64,000 nucleotides of DNA from Siphonodentalium dalli (lineage: Eukaryota > Mollusca > Scaphopoda > Gadilida > Siphonodentaliidae), in NCBI GenBank assembly GCA_032622095.1, contig CP136063.1, positions 119,744,723-119,808,722 of the forward strand, written 5' to 3'. Shown here piece by piece: positions 35,101-41,477 of this stretch. A model generated the notes under the pieces. It made no database searches and had not been told where the DNA came from. It saw only the letters and a program-made list of their open reading frames with translations. The translations under genes and the position numbers were made by a program. Numbering within the stretch: position 1 is the first letter of the stretch; each line of letters opens with the position of its first letter.

Positions 35101-36279
35101 ACATAAGGGAAATTAAGACAACCGTTTCATCATCTCGCTGGCCTGCTCTTTTCATGACGTCATTTATGTTGAAGAATGTTATGGAGAGAGCGATAGGAGA
35201 TCTTGACATTTTCTGCTGATCTTTCTTCGGAATAAATGTAAAATTGCTCTGAATGACCAGGACTGTCCCAGAACATATACGTTGTTGTGGTGGATTGACA
35301 ATAACATGATGTGATATTGACGACTTGGAGAATATGTGTTACATTGTCGTTCGGTAGAACATAAACTTCAAGTCATCACCATGTTACTGCCAATCTACCA
35401 CAATAACTTATAATGTGATATCTGATCTTATCTGACATTCTATAACACTCCCTGGAGAGGGCCAGAGATCATTAATTACAAATTACACTTTTGAAGGTGC
35501 TCAAGCTCTTCAGAAGCATGACTTGTAACCTCATGAGAAGGGTGTTACATTCCGGATATTCTAATTGCACTTCGAGTGACATGCTCTGACTGGAAGGCAC
35601 AATGTATTTTCGTGACTTAAGTACTCTTTTTTGGGTGGACGATTATTTGAATGCGATTTGATAATCGAATACCGCGATTTATAAATGAATATTTTGAATA
35701 TTCGTTTCAGCACTATGCAGTATACTGAAATGTAGGTTAATATTATAATTAAAGAAACTTTTAATTTTTCCATCTTCGTCATCAAGAACATACTTAAAGT
35801 TTACTTCATTGTTTAGAAATTGGTACCGATTGTCCAAGGTTTGAAATTGGTTTTTGACAAAATAGCTGTTGGGTATGCAATAAACCATTATGCACTATGC
35901 AAAAACCTTATTGTTCTACATCAATATGTAATTTTTTCAGAAAGCCAGAATTGATTCTGGGTTAGTTCAACCATCTGGCAGCTTAACAGATAACATAACA
36001 AAACGGTTACAAAGATTTTCTTATGGTACAATAGGACTATATGGAGAAATTGGTGATGCTCCAGGAACGAGTTCTGGACATGCTACAATGACAAAGCTTG
36101 GCATTCCTGTGCCCAACCTGGCTCCAGATTTGGATGCCGAGCCTCCATCGTTATCGGCGGTTGATCCTGCCCCTGCAGTACATGCTGCTGAGGATGTACA
36201 GAAGGAGCCAAAGAAGAAAAAATATGCAAAGGAAGCATGGCCGGGAAAAAAACCTACAGCTCCTTCATTTCTTATGTAG
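5139..36279 (+). CDS. PPP1R8: Nuclear inhibitor of protein phosphatase 1 (seven exons)
   Basis: NIPP1 is a nuclear scaffold that holds PP1 and, through its FHA domain, binds phosphorylated partners; in vertebrates these include splicing proteins such as SF3B1 and CDC5L. Joining 5139-5182, 12683-12743, 16143-16296, 20105-20313, 30628-30763, 33561-33625 and 35941-36279 gives 1008 bases, 335 residues (human is about 351). All introns are GT/AG and phases match. The FHA domain is at about residues 45-100 (FGRN 47-50, SRVH 64-67, STHGT 86-90). The LLGLPETETELD-like acidic linker follows, then basic KRKRK (182-186), the PP1-docking region (about 188-220, with GRFRNMVQT 209-217), a Gly-rich stretch and the C-terminal KKKKYAKEAWPGKKPT block. 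The docking core is NVSF rather than RVTF. The ATG at 5139 is the first after an in-frame stop at 5031. Whether the transcript is spliced exactly so needs RNA data. Confidence 0.93.
5381..5605. mobile_element. Fold-back element in intron 1
   Basis: The left arm 'ggacataaagtcccaaaaat' at 5391 pairs with 'atttttgggactttatgtcc' ending near 5574. The outer 'cacagttactg' pairs with 'cagtaactgtg' near 5592-5602. The left arm contains a direct duplication of about 59 bp ('aatcgagtttagaaatcggt' occurs twice) and the right arm has one copy. No coding content. Confidence 0.7.
5657..5956 (+). repeat. Dispersed repeat carrying a SINE 5' part
   Basis: Positions 5680-5780 resemble 34185-34250 ('gggtgcgtgaa(a/c)ctgat', 'tagtattcag'-like, 'ggaatgt'). 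Just after 'ggaatgt' the sequence switches to a tRNA-like head ('gtaaccgagaggta', 'ggaccggggatcgcaa') and the body 'gaactcggtcagataccaag', 'gaaaagtctcattcgagatc'. That body matches the SINE at 25274. The head contains a short internal duplication. It looks like a SINE inserted into an older repeat. Confidence 0.6.
6704..6844. mobile_element. Perfect 141-bp palindrome, copy 1
   Basis: The sequence reads the same on both strands apart from the centre. The outer arms are 'atatgtaattcgtgtttctc' and its complement; the loop region is 'ctcgccagaggctcgag'. Just outside are 'gataaatagaat' (left) and 'atcctctatata' (right). A second element at 17155-17297 shares these flanks and this loop but has a different stem. 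A half copy of the left flank lies at about 6440-6483. Confidence 0.8.
6851..7780. other. Intron 1 sequence without recognised features
   Basis: No exon, RNA gene or clear mobile element. Two minus-strand open frames around 6890-7158 have no domain I recognise, and their residues do not look like a conserved protein. Confidence 0.4.
7840..8052 (+). mobile_element. SINE 3' part
   Basis: This matches the 3' half of the SINE at 25274-25680, from 'gccgacttccccc' through 'tatgttgtcgtgggtgcagt', 'ggctgacccgtgtaca', 'aagaacgctactggagtcac' to 'ggccatggtagcacctggac'. The 5' tRNA-like half is absent. The preceding sequence is different and G/T-rich. Confidence 0.65.
8053..8376 (+). repeat. Dispersed repeat, copy interrupted by a hAT-like element
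   Basis: From 'gaatgtagcattct' (about 8099) to 'tttgatcaccctacc' this matches 34250-34535 with small differences. The match resumes after the transposon with 'gtttcacatcacttta' (9562). The two copies thus give a filled and an empty version of the same site. 8369-8376 is the left target duplication CCTACCAG. Confidence 0.75.
8377..9550. mobile_element. hAT-like non-autonomous transposon, 1174 bp
   Basis: The terminal inverted repeat is TAGTGATGGGCGGTT at the left end and its complement AACCGCCCATCACTA at the right. The 8-bp direct duplication CCTACCAG flanks it exactly (8369-8376 and 9551-9558). TIRs beginning TAGNGNTG with 8-bp duplications are the signature of hAT elements. Inner TIR sequence is rich in 'aaccgaaaccg'-type motifs. 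No transposase frame is present. A paralogous empty site lies at 34528-34535. Confidence 0.92.
9559..10776. other. Intron 1 sequence without recognised genes
   Basis: It begins with the continuation of the dispersed repeat to about 9590. A small inverted repeat ('gaggtgggcag' / 'ctgcccaggcccacctc') lies at about 9750-9800. Otherwise nothing is recognised. Confidence 0.4.
10777..12257. mobile_element. TIR element, 1.48 kb
   Basis: The left end GGCTGAATTCTGGTCTC and the right end, read on the minus strand, GGCCGAATTCTGGTCCC are inverted copies; both are followed by the palindrome GGTCTAGACC (10796-10805 and about 12230-12240). No transposase frame is visible and no clear target duplication could be read. 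The interior has a G run plus 'tcggaaaaaa' at about 11124, as in the element at 881-2398. Confidence 0.65.
12683..12743 (+). CDS. PPP1R8: PPP1R8 exon 2
   Basis: The acceptor is ctctctttgtag|g and the donor cag|gtaata. It encodes AGRPQPGLHLDVTKDGKLIQ after completing the Trp codon; human NIPP1 has AGKPPPGLHLDV followed by a similar segment. This is the run-in to the FHA domain. Confidence 0.95.
12744..13204. other. Intron 2 start, nothing recognised
   Basis: Unique-looking AT-rich intron sequence between exon 2 and the diverged tandem array. Confidence 0.4.
13205..15800 (+). repeat. Diverged tandem array of ~160-bp monomers (intron 2)
   Basis: About fourteen decayed monomers carry the family landmarks: 'ggctacaggtcgtacctttg', 'atcatcatgaaatttgtcat', 'ttgacatgtagatgggaac', 'tcattttggggtcattcgg', 'cagccatcttggatttta', 'tgcatgactaaatcctttgg'. 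Head sequences (AGCTCAACTTTAC...AAAGTTTGAGCT) occur at about 13483 and, decayed, at 13212. Tail sequences (AAGTTGAGATACAGTGTCATTGACACT) occur at about 14797 and 15735. At least two array elements are therefore joined. Confidence 0.85.
15801..16142. other. End of intron 2
   Basis: No feature other than the T-rich polypyrimidine tract ahead of the exon 3 acceptor. Confidence 0.4.
16143..16296 (+). CDS. PPP1R8: PPP1R8 exon 3 (FHA domain, first part)
   Basis: The acceptor follows a T-rich tract (ttttttttcag) and the donor is ta|gtaagt, phase 1. It encodes the FHA core: FGRN (Gly48-Arg49), the CDFTIDHQSCSRVHAAL run with phosphothreonine-contacting Ser64 and His67, and IIDLGS. Human has Asn where Gly85 sits in DLGST. 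Reading straight through the donor site gives a spurious extension ending at 16343. Confidence 0.96.
16405..16657. mobile_element. TTAA-flanked MITE (CCCTT family)
   Basis: TTAA at 16405-16408 and 16654-16657 bound a 245-bp element. Its ends read CCCTTTCATAACGGGAGC and, on the minus strand, CCCTTGCATGGAGCTTCC. The interior has hairpin-like segments 'attatcttatatatg' / 'catatataagagaat'. Related copies lie at 38621-38850 and 49823-50464. TTAA duplication with CCC(T)-type ends is what piggyBac-type elements have; that assignment is inference. Confidence 0.75.
16658..17140. other. Intron 3 sequence, nothing recognised
   Basis: Intron sequence with no exon or repeat I can identify. Confidence 0.35.
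17155..17297. mobile_element. 143-bp palindrome, copy 2
   Basis: The arms 'tctacaactcgtccccagtt' and 'aactggggacttgttgtaga' fold on each other with a few mismatches, as do the inner 'ccagtaaattaggtctggac' and its complement. The loop is 'ctcgccaaaggctcg'. Flanks 'taataaatagaat' and 'atcctctatata' are the same as at 6704-6844, but the stem sequence is different. Confidence 0.78.
17300..17762. other. Intron 3 sequence, nothing recognised
   Basis: A 70-codon open frame at 17345-17557 has no recognisable domain and no splice context linking it to NIPP1. Confidence 0.35.
17763..18841. mobile_element. hAT-like non-autonomous transposon, 1063 bp
   Basis: The 8-bp duplication CATACAGG at 17763-17770 and 18834-18841 bounds the element 17771-18833. 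The ends are TAGAGGTGCCACGATTA and, on the minus strand, TAGGCGTGCAACGATTA, followed on both sides by 'ataatcgattaatcg'-type sequence. No transposase frame. It is a different family from the hAT-like element at 8377. Confidence 0.9.
19440..19620. repeat. ATTAC/GTAAT-rich low-complexity stretch
   Basis: Many copies of 'aattactttc', 'aattacaatt' and 'ttgtaatta' occur, with an internal duplication 'aattacatatctattgtaat'. It resembles the terminal part of a transposon, but I cannot find a matching opposite end. A 141-codon open frame that covers it (19151-19576) is not credible as a gene. Confidence 0.45.
19621..20104. other. End of intron 3
   Basis: Nothing recognised before the exon 4 acceptor at 20103-20104. 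Confidence 0.35.
20105..20313 (+). CDS. PPP1R8: PPP1R8 exon 4 (FHA end and acidic linker)
   Basis: The acceptor is tttcag|ct and the donor gat|gtaatt, phase 0. It completes the STHGT motif, then GRIRL, KPQQVPID, FGASTR and IRERPQT, all NIPP1 landmarks. The linker EEVEGSLLGLPETETELD matches the human LLGLPEEETELD segment. Confidence 0.96.
20314..20930. other. Start of intron 4
   Basis: Contains a short hairpin 'gatacccctc' / 'gaggggtatc' at about 20637-20668. Nothing else recognised. Confidence 0.35.
20931..21500 (+). repeat. Dispersed repeat with 'ggagccagngacataactct'
   Basis: Units containing 'caaatatgggtggagccagt' followed by 'aactctttcc' occur at about 20938 and 21439. Related units lie at 34000, 34130 and 34670. 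They are diverged and their ends are unclear. Confidence 0.5.
21580..23066 (+). repeat. Left arm of an inverted duplication, with an insertion
   Basis: The left part (21600-21776) and right part (22727-23066) match, in inverted orientation, the continuous block 28430-28930 (for example 'cactaattttctttcttaat', 'gactccagacaagatgg', 'gtctctttgatcgccgttat'). In the left arm the match is interrupted by about 950 bp that the other copy lacks. It begins with the array head sequence (TTTAGCTCAACTTTAC) at 21579. Confidence 0.75.
21777..22727 (+). mobile_element. Repeat element of the 'gagttatggccc' family
   Basis: The insert starts near 'tacgccgtttg' and ends near 'ccagcatagctcttg'. It contains five diverged units of roughly 170-200 bp, each with 'gatgataactttagt', 'aaatttggtatgt', 'aagttcgaatttgggttcc', 'ccaatttt...gagttatg(g)cccct'. 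The first part contains 'ccgtccgtccg' runs. The uninterrupted copy near 28770 shows it is an insertion. Relatives lie at 23580-23900 and 49141-49650. Confidence 0.7.
23577..23900 (+). repeat. Second 'gagttatggccc' family copy, partial
   Basis: Starts with 'accatagtatggtac' and 'ctgtctgtccgtccgtag'. It then has units with 'gcgataactcaaacatt', 'accaaatttggtatgtgag' and 'aaggagttatgaccctttt'. It is truncated on the right. Confidence 0.6.
23930..24225. repeat. C-rich/G-rich dispersed repeat, block 1
   Basis: Contains 'gaaacagcgagaaattaact', 'ctgagaaaaagttttt', 'agtcagggtttggggt', a G run, 'caggatatctccccccc' and 'cacctacatgacaaa'. The same sequence recurs in both orientations at 25930-26790. Confidence 0.65.
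24226..25273. other. Intron 4 sequence, nothing recognised
   Basis: AT-rich intron sequence without exons or identifiable repeats. Confidence 0.35.
25274..25680 (+). mobile_element. tRNA-derived SINE, near complete
   Basis: The head is tRNA-like: an A-box-like 'tagccgagaggtagcgtgct' and a B-box-like 'ggggatcgcaacc' spaced as in a tRNA. The body carries 'ggtcagggtattctgac', 'ggaactcggtcagatacc' and 'tgccgacttcccccc'. The tail 'ggctgacccgtgtacac', 'aaaagaacgctactggagtc' and 'atggtagcacctggacc' ends in a GATA-type microsatellite. Partial copies lie at 5780-5956 and 7840-8052. The 'gttaaagaac' phrase in the body (clear in the 7840 copy) resembles conserved cores of metazoan SINEs, which is inference. 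Confidence 0.82.
25925..26795. repeat. C-rich/G-rich dispersed repeat, inverted tandem block
   Basis: Several copies of the unit seen at 23930-24225, in alternating orientation. 'gaaacagcgagaaattaact' is followed at once by its inverse 'gttaatttctcgctgtttca', with two further inverted copies separated by 20-30 base C runs (26190-26213) and G runs (26331, 26731, 26769). The block can form hairpins and G-quadruplex-type structures. No coding content. Confidence 0.7.
26796..28429. other. Intron 4 sequence, nothing recognised
   Basis: AT-rich intron with one G run at about 27754. Part of 28240-28430 ('ggccgccatcttggatttggg', 'acaataatgctcattgat'-like) resembles 23400-23560. No exon or RNA gene. 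Confidence 0.35.
28430..28930 (-). repeat. Right arm of the inverted duplication, uninterrupted
   Basis: Inverted counterpart of 21600-23066. Around 28760-28780 it reads straight through the point where the other arm carries the 950-bp 'gagttatggccc' insert. It ends in a G run of about 23 at 28900-28922. Confidence 0.75.
28940..29830 (+). repeat. Short array of ~160-bp monomers (intron 4)
   Basis: About five diverged monomers with the same landmarks as the large arrays ('ggctacaggtcgtacctttg', 'ttgacatgtagatgg', 'cagccatcttggatttt'). The head is decayed and no tail is seen. Confidence 0.75.
29831..30627. other. End of intron 4
   Basis: Nothing recognised before the exon 5 acceptor (30626-30627). 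Confidence 0.35.
30628..30763 (+). CDS. PPP1R8: PPP1R8 exon 5 (basic stretch and PP1-docking core)
   Basis: It encodes NLTEFNTAHNRR, the basic KRKRK stretch (a nuclear-localisation-type sequence), then SINVSF and DEDEVINP. In human NIPP1 the aligned docking core is RVTF; here the Arg position is Asn189 (codon AAT at 30724-30726), while Val190 and Phe192 are kept. The donor is cag|gtttaa, phase 1. Confidence 0.95.
30848..31985. mobile_element. Possible decayed hAT-like element
   Basis: The left end 'cagtagggatattcgaga' has a hAT-like TAGGGAT start and is followed by 'cgattcgatgtcgatatc'. Near 31905-31985 an inverted relative occurs ('gattcgatgtcaatatc', 'ttcgattcgatgc'). I could not find a target duplication, and the right end is not exact, so this is tentative. 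Confidence 0.35.
32182..33470 (+). repeat. Array element reduced to head, two monomers and tail
   Basis: A head (TTTAGCTCAACTTGAC, then 'caagtttgagct' and 'ccatgggttggtatccgtc') at 32182 is followed by about two monomers to about 32460. A tail ('tccaagttgagctaaattgt', 'cattgacactttcat') lies at about 33428-33470. The roughly 0.9 kb between is unrelated to the monomers and includes GAATC-rich sequence at 33310-33400; it may be a later insertion. Confidence 0.55.
33561..33625 (+). CDS. PPP1R8: PPP1R8 exon 6 (PP1-binding helix)
   Basis: The acceptor is ttccacag|ag and the donor aag|gttaga, phase 0. It encodes (E)DNDPSIGRFRNMVQTTVIPNK, almost the same as the human PP1-contacting helix segment DPSVGRFRNMVQT. 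It is too short to be noticed as an open frame but is unambiguous by homology and phase. Confidence 0.96.
33626..33990. other. Intron 6 start, nothing recognised
   Basis: No features beyond the exon 6 donor. Confidence 0.35.
33991..34930 (+). repeat. Dispersed repeat block with the empty hAT site
   Basis: Units with 'agagccagtaacataactct' and 'acataactctttc' (related to 20931-21500) surround a segment (34185-34560) matching 8090-8376 plus 9559-9590. At 34528-34535 the site CCTACCGG is uninterrupted, where the other copy has CCTACCAG duplicated around an 1174-bp hAT-like element. Confidence 0.7.
34931..35940. other. End of intron 6
   Basis: Nothing recognised. A TAATCGAAT-type stretch near 35640-35710 may be a transposon relic. 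A T-rich tract precedes the exon 7 acceptor. Confidence 0.35.
35941..36279 (+). CDS. PPP1R8: PPP1R8 exon 7 (C-terminal region, stop)
   Basis: The acceptor is ttttttcag|aaa. It encodes a Gly/Ser/Thr-rich stretch with GLYGEIGDAPG, then KLGIPVPNLAPDLD (human LPMPYPNLAPDVD) and the family-specific C terminus EPKKKKYAKEAWPGKKPTAP, ending FLM and a TAG at 36277-36279. The C-terminal block is the most conserved part of the protein outside the FHA domain. Confidence 0.96.
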   Translation, partial: KARIDSGLVQPSGSLTDNITKRLQRFSYGTIGLYGEIGDAPGTSSGHATMTKLGIPVPNLAPDLDAEPPSLSAVDPAPAVHAAEDVQKEPKKKKYAKEAWPGKKPTAPSFLM

Positions 36280-37023
36280 TCAGAGTATCATCCACATTTC
36301 TGTGTCATATGTAAATACTATGCATCTTTTTAAGAATAATTGGAGTTTGAATGAACTTTCACTGGATAAATGGTTGAAATTCGACATGAGTTCACTGGTG
36401 GAGCCCTGCAAATCAGGGTTTTTAGTTTGATTTGCTCTCTAATCAAATGGGGCTAAAGATTCGGAAAATCTAATCAAATCGTTGTATCAAGAGTGAAGAT
36501 ATGGAAATGTCAGGGAAATAGTTAAATCGGTAGCGGTATCTAAGTGAAAAACTTATAATGATAAGAGATTGTCAATACAGTGCGATGTAAAAGGATCTTG
36601 TATTATCTAACCAAATTAATGATTCTTCTGTGTATAGACCATCAAGAACATGAAGATATCAATAGCAACAAGAAAGCCAGTAAGAAATGTTCATCTTTAA
36701 CACCGACAGATGGGAATGCTGTGAGTGGTAATTGGGGAGTTATTCTATATTATGATCTTCCAAATTTGTTCAGTCAGGACCTTTGGCAGTATATCGTACA
36801 GAGATTGACAATGATTTTGTATGTAATGCCATGTGACGTCCACTTCCTGGATCCCCACAGTCCTGGGGGACTTATGAAAATCTTACAGAGATCTGGCGGT
36901 CTATTTACAGATCATTCAAAACAGTGTTACCTGCATGTGTGATCATTCTTAGAATCATGAACTTACATGAAGTCTCATTGCGCAAAACGGTGTGGTCTGT
37001 AGAAAGCATGGGAATACATCTGA
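36280..37023 (+). other. Likely NIPP1 3' UTR and downstream sequence
   Basis: It follows the TAG directly. I see no convincing AATAAA in the first 700 bases, so the 3' end is not placed. An open frame at 36580-36942 has a Lys/Ser-rich start but no recognised domain, and I do not call it a gene. Confidence 0.4.
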
Positions 37024-37088
37024 TGGCTTGTTACCATTCATCGGAAAGCTCTCAGTGAGAGCTTTCCGATGAATGGCAACTAGCCATA
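37024..37088. repeat. Strong hairpin, ~31-bp arms
   Basis: 'ccattcatcggaaagctctc' is followed after a 2-4 base loop by its exact complement. The outer parts (ATGGCTTGTTA / AACTAGCCAT) pair with a few mismatches. It could be a tiny fold-back element or a 3'-end RNA structure; nothing in the context decides. Confidence 0.7.
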
Positions 37089-37294
37089 TTTCCGACTTAA
37101 TCCTGAAAAGTTACCCATATTTATGCTATGGTTAAGGAGTCGATTATTTAGGGCATTACCTTACAAAGTAGTAGGCATCCAAGGGTGCTTTCATATACCT
37201 CACAGTGTCTACTGATATCTGGTTTACATGTACATATTCTCTGCCACATAATCTCTTTCATTGTATTTTGAGATTATGGGATTCATATTCAGCA

Positions 37295-37360
37295 ATTTCA
37301 AGGAAATGTTCAGATAATAAAGCCTGAGGTAATTTGTTGAACTTATTATCTGAACATTCC
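37295..37360. mobile_element. Short MITE with AATGTTCAGATAATAA ends
   Basis: 'ggaaatgttcagataataa' at about 37301 pairs with 'ttattatctgaacatt' ending near 37358. The same ends flank a larger piece at about 38558-39090, sharing 'gttgaacttattatctgaac'. No coding content. Confidence 0.5.
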
Positions 37361-38150
37361 CAAGTGCGCTCTATGTTAATGAATATTTAGTCATGAAATA
37401 ATTAAGACCAATAATATCAAAACTATTATCAATATGATGGATTTCAATGAACGAAGCTTGGCCCAAAACAAGTTGATGAAATCAATCAGATCTTGTCATT
37501 TAACTTTTCTATGACAATGCTGATGTCATATAATACCATTAAAAAAAGAAGATTAATCAAATACTAAATGACCTTCAGTGGCAACATAAGCCATTACAAT
37601 AAAAAAAAAGTTATAAAAAACTGGCTTCACTTAAAATTTCATCTGAATTTTAGCTCTCAATGGTTTGTTTTGACATGTTTGACTTATCCTCAGACCTCTA
37701 CCCAGCCATATCATCAGATCACTTCATTCAGGGTGGACGGAGCAAATTTGGATATTGTTGAACATTGCCGTACCTTGTACTGTAATTTTACAGACATACA
37801 CATTAAATATTTATTATGTGCTTATTTCACTACATCAAACTAATATTTTACTGCACAACACCCATTTGAAGAATTCATAATTAACCTATTACTGCCAAAT
37901 TATTCAACAACATCGGCTGTGCCATTTATCTGAACTAAGCAAAAATGTAAACAAACAGTCTGAAAAGAGTAGATTATAATTCATAAAGTCATAATGACAT
38001 GCGTGATTGTGATAAGAGCCATAGATTTTCATCAAGTGTATTACTTGTACATGTAAACTGGGTTTGAATTTGATAAGCCATGTTGGTTTCCATATCACCG
38101 GATACTGAAATGGTTTGTGTCTAGTTATGTATACCTCAATTGCATCATCA

Positions 38151-38393
38151 TTAACTCTTTCAGTGCCAGGGGCCGATCTCATTGGCCCTAATTTATGGTC
38201 TGTAGTGCCAGGGCCAATGAGATGGTATGCTTAAGCATGCTATAGCGAATTTAAAAACAAACTGGATAAGTCCTTAGGGGCATGTTATAACTCAAAACTA
38301 TCACCAAGTATTCATAGTAATAATTTTGATGCCCATGAAAAACGATTCCCTGGCACTAAACCTACAAAATAAGCCTGGCACGGAAAGAGTTAA
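38151..38393. mobile_element. TTAA-flanked MITE (CTCTTTC family)
   Basis: TTAA at 38151-38154 and 38390-38393 bound a 235-bp element with ends CTCTTTCAGTGCCAGG and, on the minus strand, CTCTTTCCGTGCCAGG. The internal inverted segments 'tctcattggccct' / 'gggccaatgaga' form a hairpin. Confidence 0.75.
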
Positions 38394-38453
38394 ATCCAAA
38401 CTGATGGTAGCTTTTCTAGTGATTCCTTTACTGCCAAATAGATGTGAACAGGT

Positions 38454-39246
38454 TTAACCCTTTTCTGAATGGATTCTCTCATTCAGTTATAAAAAAATAC
38501 ATTGGAAAGGTCTATTATTTTTTGAAGTGATGTTTAGATGCATTCCTATTTACGGGGGGAAATGTTCAGATAATAATATCAAAACCACTCATCAATGAGG
38601 ATTGAGTAAAGAAAGGGTTTCCCTTCCATGACTGGAGCTTCCTGAAATTTTGTGTTCTCTTATATATGTGAGTCTCTCATAGGGAGCCTCACATATCTAA
38701 GATAATATGTTGGCCTAACAATATTTACCTTGACCTGGTAAGCTAGTGCATTCTCTTGTATATGCAAGAATAATATAATATAATATATAAGAGAATGCAC
38801 TGGTACAGGATATTTAATGCTGCACCAGCGCAGCTCCCCTCATGAAAGGGTTATGGCCTGTTTTTCCAACTCACAAAATTGAACTTTAAAGATATCAATA
38901 AGCGACAGTTATAAGTTATTACAGTTATAAGTTATTACAAAGTATTTAATGACAATAATGCATTAATGGGCTACAGAAAATGGTAGTCAACTATGGGCGT
39001 AATCGGTAATCCCTTAGCAAATGTTCTGATATAAATAAGTTTGACAAATGAGGTTGTTTGCTGAACTTATTATCTGAACATTTCCAACCAAAGAATATGA
39101 ATCCCTTCTGGACATTTTTCGTCTATCTGTCATCTGCTTTTATTACCCGATTTTAATTATTGATCCCCTCCAGATCAATAATAGAATCTTCCAATATACA
39201 CTTTTTTAACTGAATGGGAGAGTCCATTTAGTAAAGAAATGGTTAA
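38454..39246. mobile_element. TTAA-flanked element with a nested MITE
   Basis: TTAA at 38454-38457 and 39243-39246 flank ends that share 'ctctc(c)cattcagtt' inverted (left 'ggattctctcattcagtt', right minus-strand 'ggactctcccattcagtt'). Inside lie a pair of AATGTTCAGATAATAA repeats (about 38563 and 39065). A second MITE, 38621-38850, has CCCTTCCATGACTGGAGC at one end and the complement of CCCTTTCATGAGGGGAGC at the other, in the family of 16409-16653. Confidence 0.65.
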
Positions 39247-39649
39247 TGGATGAATAATCCTGACATCGCTAAGCCCTGGCATTGGATTTATCCGAAGCAT
39301 TTGTGTTATGTTCAGTATCATTATGAAGTTACTGTGTAGAATCACAGACTACTGTACCTACTTATCTGACACAATTATCACATTTTCATTTTAAATAGTC
39401 AATCTCAAGTATGGAGATGGCCGTATAGTATAATAAGGTGAGCCTTCCAGCTGCTCTAGTCATATTCCACTTTCCATCGGTTATCCTGTTTGCAGGATAG
39501 GGCCCCCTATGTGCATTAATCCTGTATGTGGCTTTCACCCAGTAGAAGTTAATTGATTTTCGTGGTAATCGCTTATGTGGGTATACTTTGTCATCAGAGA
39601 TTATCAGATTATGATGGGATTTTGGAGTGATTAATGAAACCTTGATTAT

Positions 39650-40660
39650 TTTTAGTCGAGTTTTTCATCAAAAACTCGACTTATGGTTTGGCGAGAGACG
39701 GTTGGCGGGTGGGCGGGCAGACCTAAACAATGCCTTATAACTTTGACATTTGTGAACGGATCCAAAAAAAATTTGGTATGTCAGTTGCTCCCAATGACTA
39801 TTTACTGCCTGTAGAAAATGGGTCACGTCCGAACTTTTTAACAAGAGTTATCCATCTTAGATGTTTTTTAGTTACGTTTTTCACCGATAGCGCGATAACT
39901 CATGCAAATATTAACCAATTTCAACAATATTTGGTATATGAGACTCTTGCAACAATATCTCGGACGAGTTCGAAAACCAGGTTTGTCCGAAAAAAAATTG
40001 TCTATTTTTAGCAATTTTATCACCGTTAGCGCGATAACTCGATGAAATATTAACCGATTTTAACAATATTTGGTATATGAGTCTCCTGCAACAATATCTC
40101 GGACGAGTTCGAAAACCATGTTTGTCCGAAATTTTTTCGCAGAGTTATGGGTCTTAGTTTGTCTATTTTTAGCAATTTTATCACCGTTAGCACGATAACT
40201 CGATGAAATATTAACCGATTTCAACCATATTTGGTATATGAGTCTCCTGCAACAATATCTCGGACGAGTTCGAAAATCAGGTTTGTCTGAATTTTTTTCG
40301 CAGAGTTATGGGTCTTAGTTTGTCTATTTTTAGCAATGTTATCACCGTTAGCGCGATAATTCAATGAAATATTAACCGATTTAAACAATATTTGGTATAT
40401 GAGTCTATTGCAACAATATCTCCGACGAGTTCGAAAACCTGGTTTGTCCGAAATTTTTTCCGGAGTTATGGGTCTTAGTTTGTCTATTTTAATCACAATT
40501 TTATCACTGTTAGTGCGATAACTCAATGAAATATTAACGGATTCAATTGATATTTGGCATATTGCAATAATATACGACCGTCCAACTTTTTTTCCCGAAG
40601 TTGTGCACCTTATTGGCAGAAGTTTGGTTCGACTGCCAAAAAACTCGACAAAAGCATCTT
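39650..40660 (+). repeat. Tandem repeat, ~161-bp period
   Basis: About five units start near 'gcgataactc' at 39891, 40031, 40191, 40353 and 40514. Each contains 'gaaatattaaccgattt', 'atatttggtatatgagtct', 'gcaacaatatctcggacgag' and 'gagttatgggtctta'. A short hairpin 'agtcgagtttttcatcaaaa' / 'aactcgact' at 39655-39684 marks the left edge, and 'aaaaaactcgac' the right edge near 40640. Confidence 0.8.
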
Positions 40661-41477
40661 AGATGTGTACCCCTTGTTCCAAATTAATATAACAAAACCG
40701 CGTTGATGTCAAATTTTCTATTAAAAGTAAATGTGTATTCGTAATAGTTTTTTCGTCGGAAGCCATGAAATCCTCAAATCCACGAATCCATTGATTGTGT
40801 AATAATGTACCATCTCAAATTTCACACTATGAACTCGTTTTACTTTCCCACTGTAAGTTTGTCGACCTGTTAACTGAAATACACTCATGTTGTGTAAAAC
40901 ACCATTTGTACAAACATCGTCACAAATTCGAGCGGCAGCTTTGGCGGATAGTCTGAATTGTTGCAATATCTAGCTGAGCAAAATATGACAGGTTGTATTT
41001 CTAAAGCTAGCAATAAAACCGATCACGTAGACTCTTTGGGCGTTCCAAAATGGTTGTCTTCAGCGATTTATATGTGTTGTTGAATGCCCTGAGTGTCGAC
41101 AATGGACACATTCTGCTTGTGTCCAGATGACATCAACACAAATCTAGAGCACTTACAGGACTAGTCGACGCTAATTACAACACTGATGTTTGCCCCACAC
41201 TCTCTGTGTGAAAGTCACCATTTCAGTATGGAAAAACATTCATTGGATATCACTTCTAATCAAATTGTGCTGTCATATAGTAATGTCATTGAATCAATTC
41301 TTATACACCAACTATTCTATATTTCCACCAACTAGCGATATAAGTTTAGAAAAATGGTGGCAAAGTTGTATCTGCCATCATGTGCCTCTCTTATATTACA
41401 GGGGTGTGTCATTAAAATTAGTAAAAATATTTAAAACGAGTGTGCCACTTTAGAAAACCCAGATCTATAGCGATACG
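40661..41477. other. Non-coding gap
   Basis: Nothing recognised between the 161-bp tandem repeat and the next array head. Confidence 0.35.

Noticed and set aside
35630-35710. Possible hAT-type relic with TAATCGAAT motifs
   Set aside because: No matching opposite end or target duplication could be found.
36580-36942. 120-codon frame after NIPP1, possibly a further exon or small gene
   Set aside because: No recognised domain, no start context, and NIPP1 already ends with its conserved C terminus at 36279. It could be 3' UTR.
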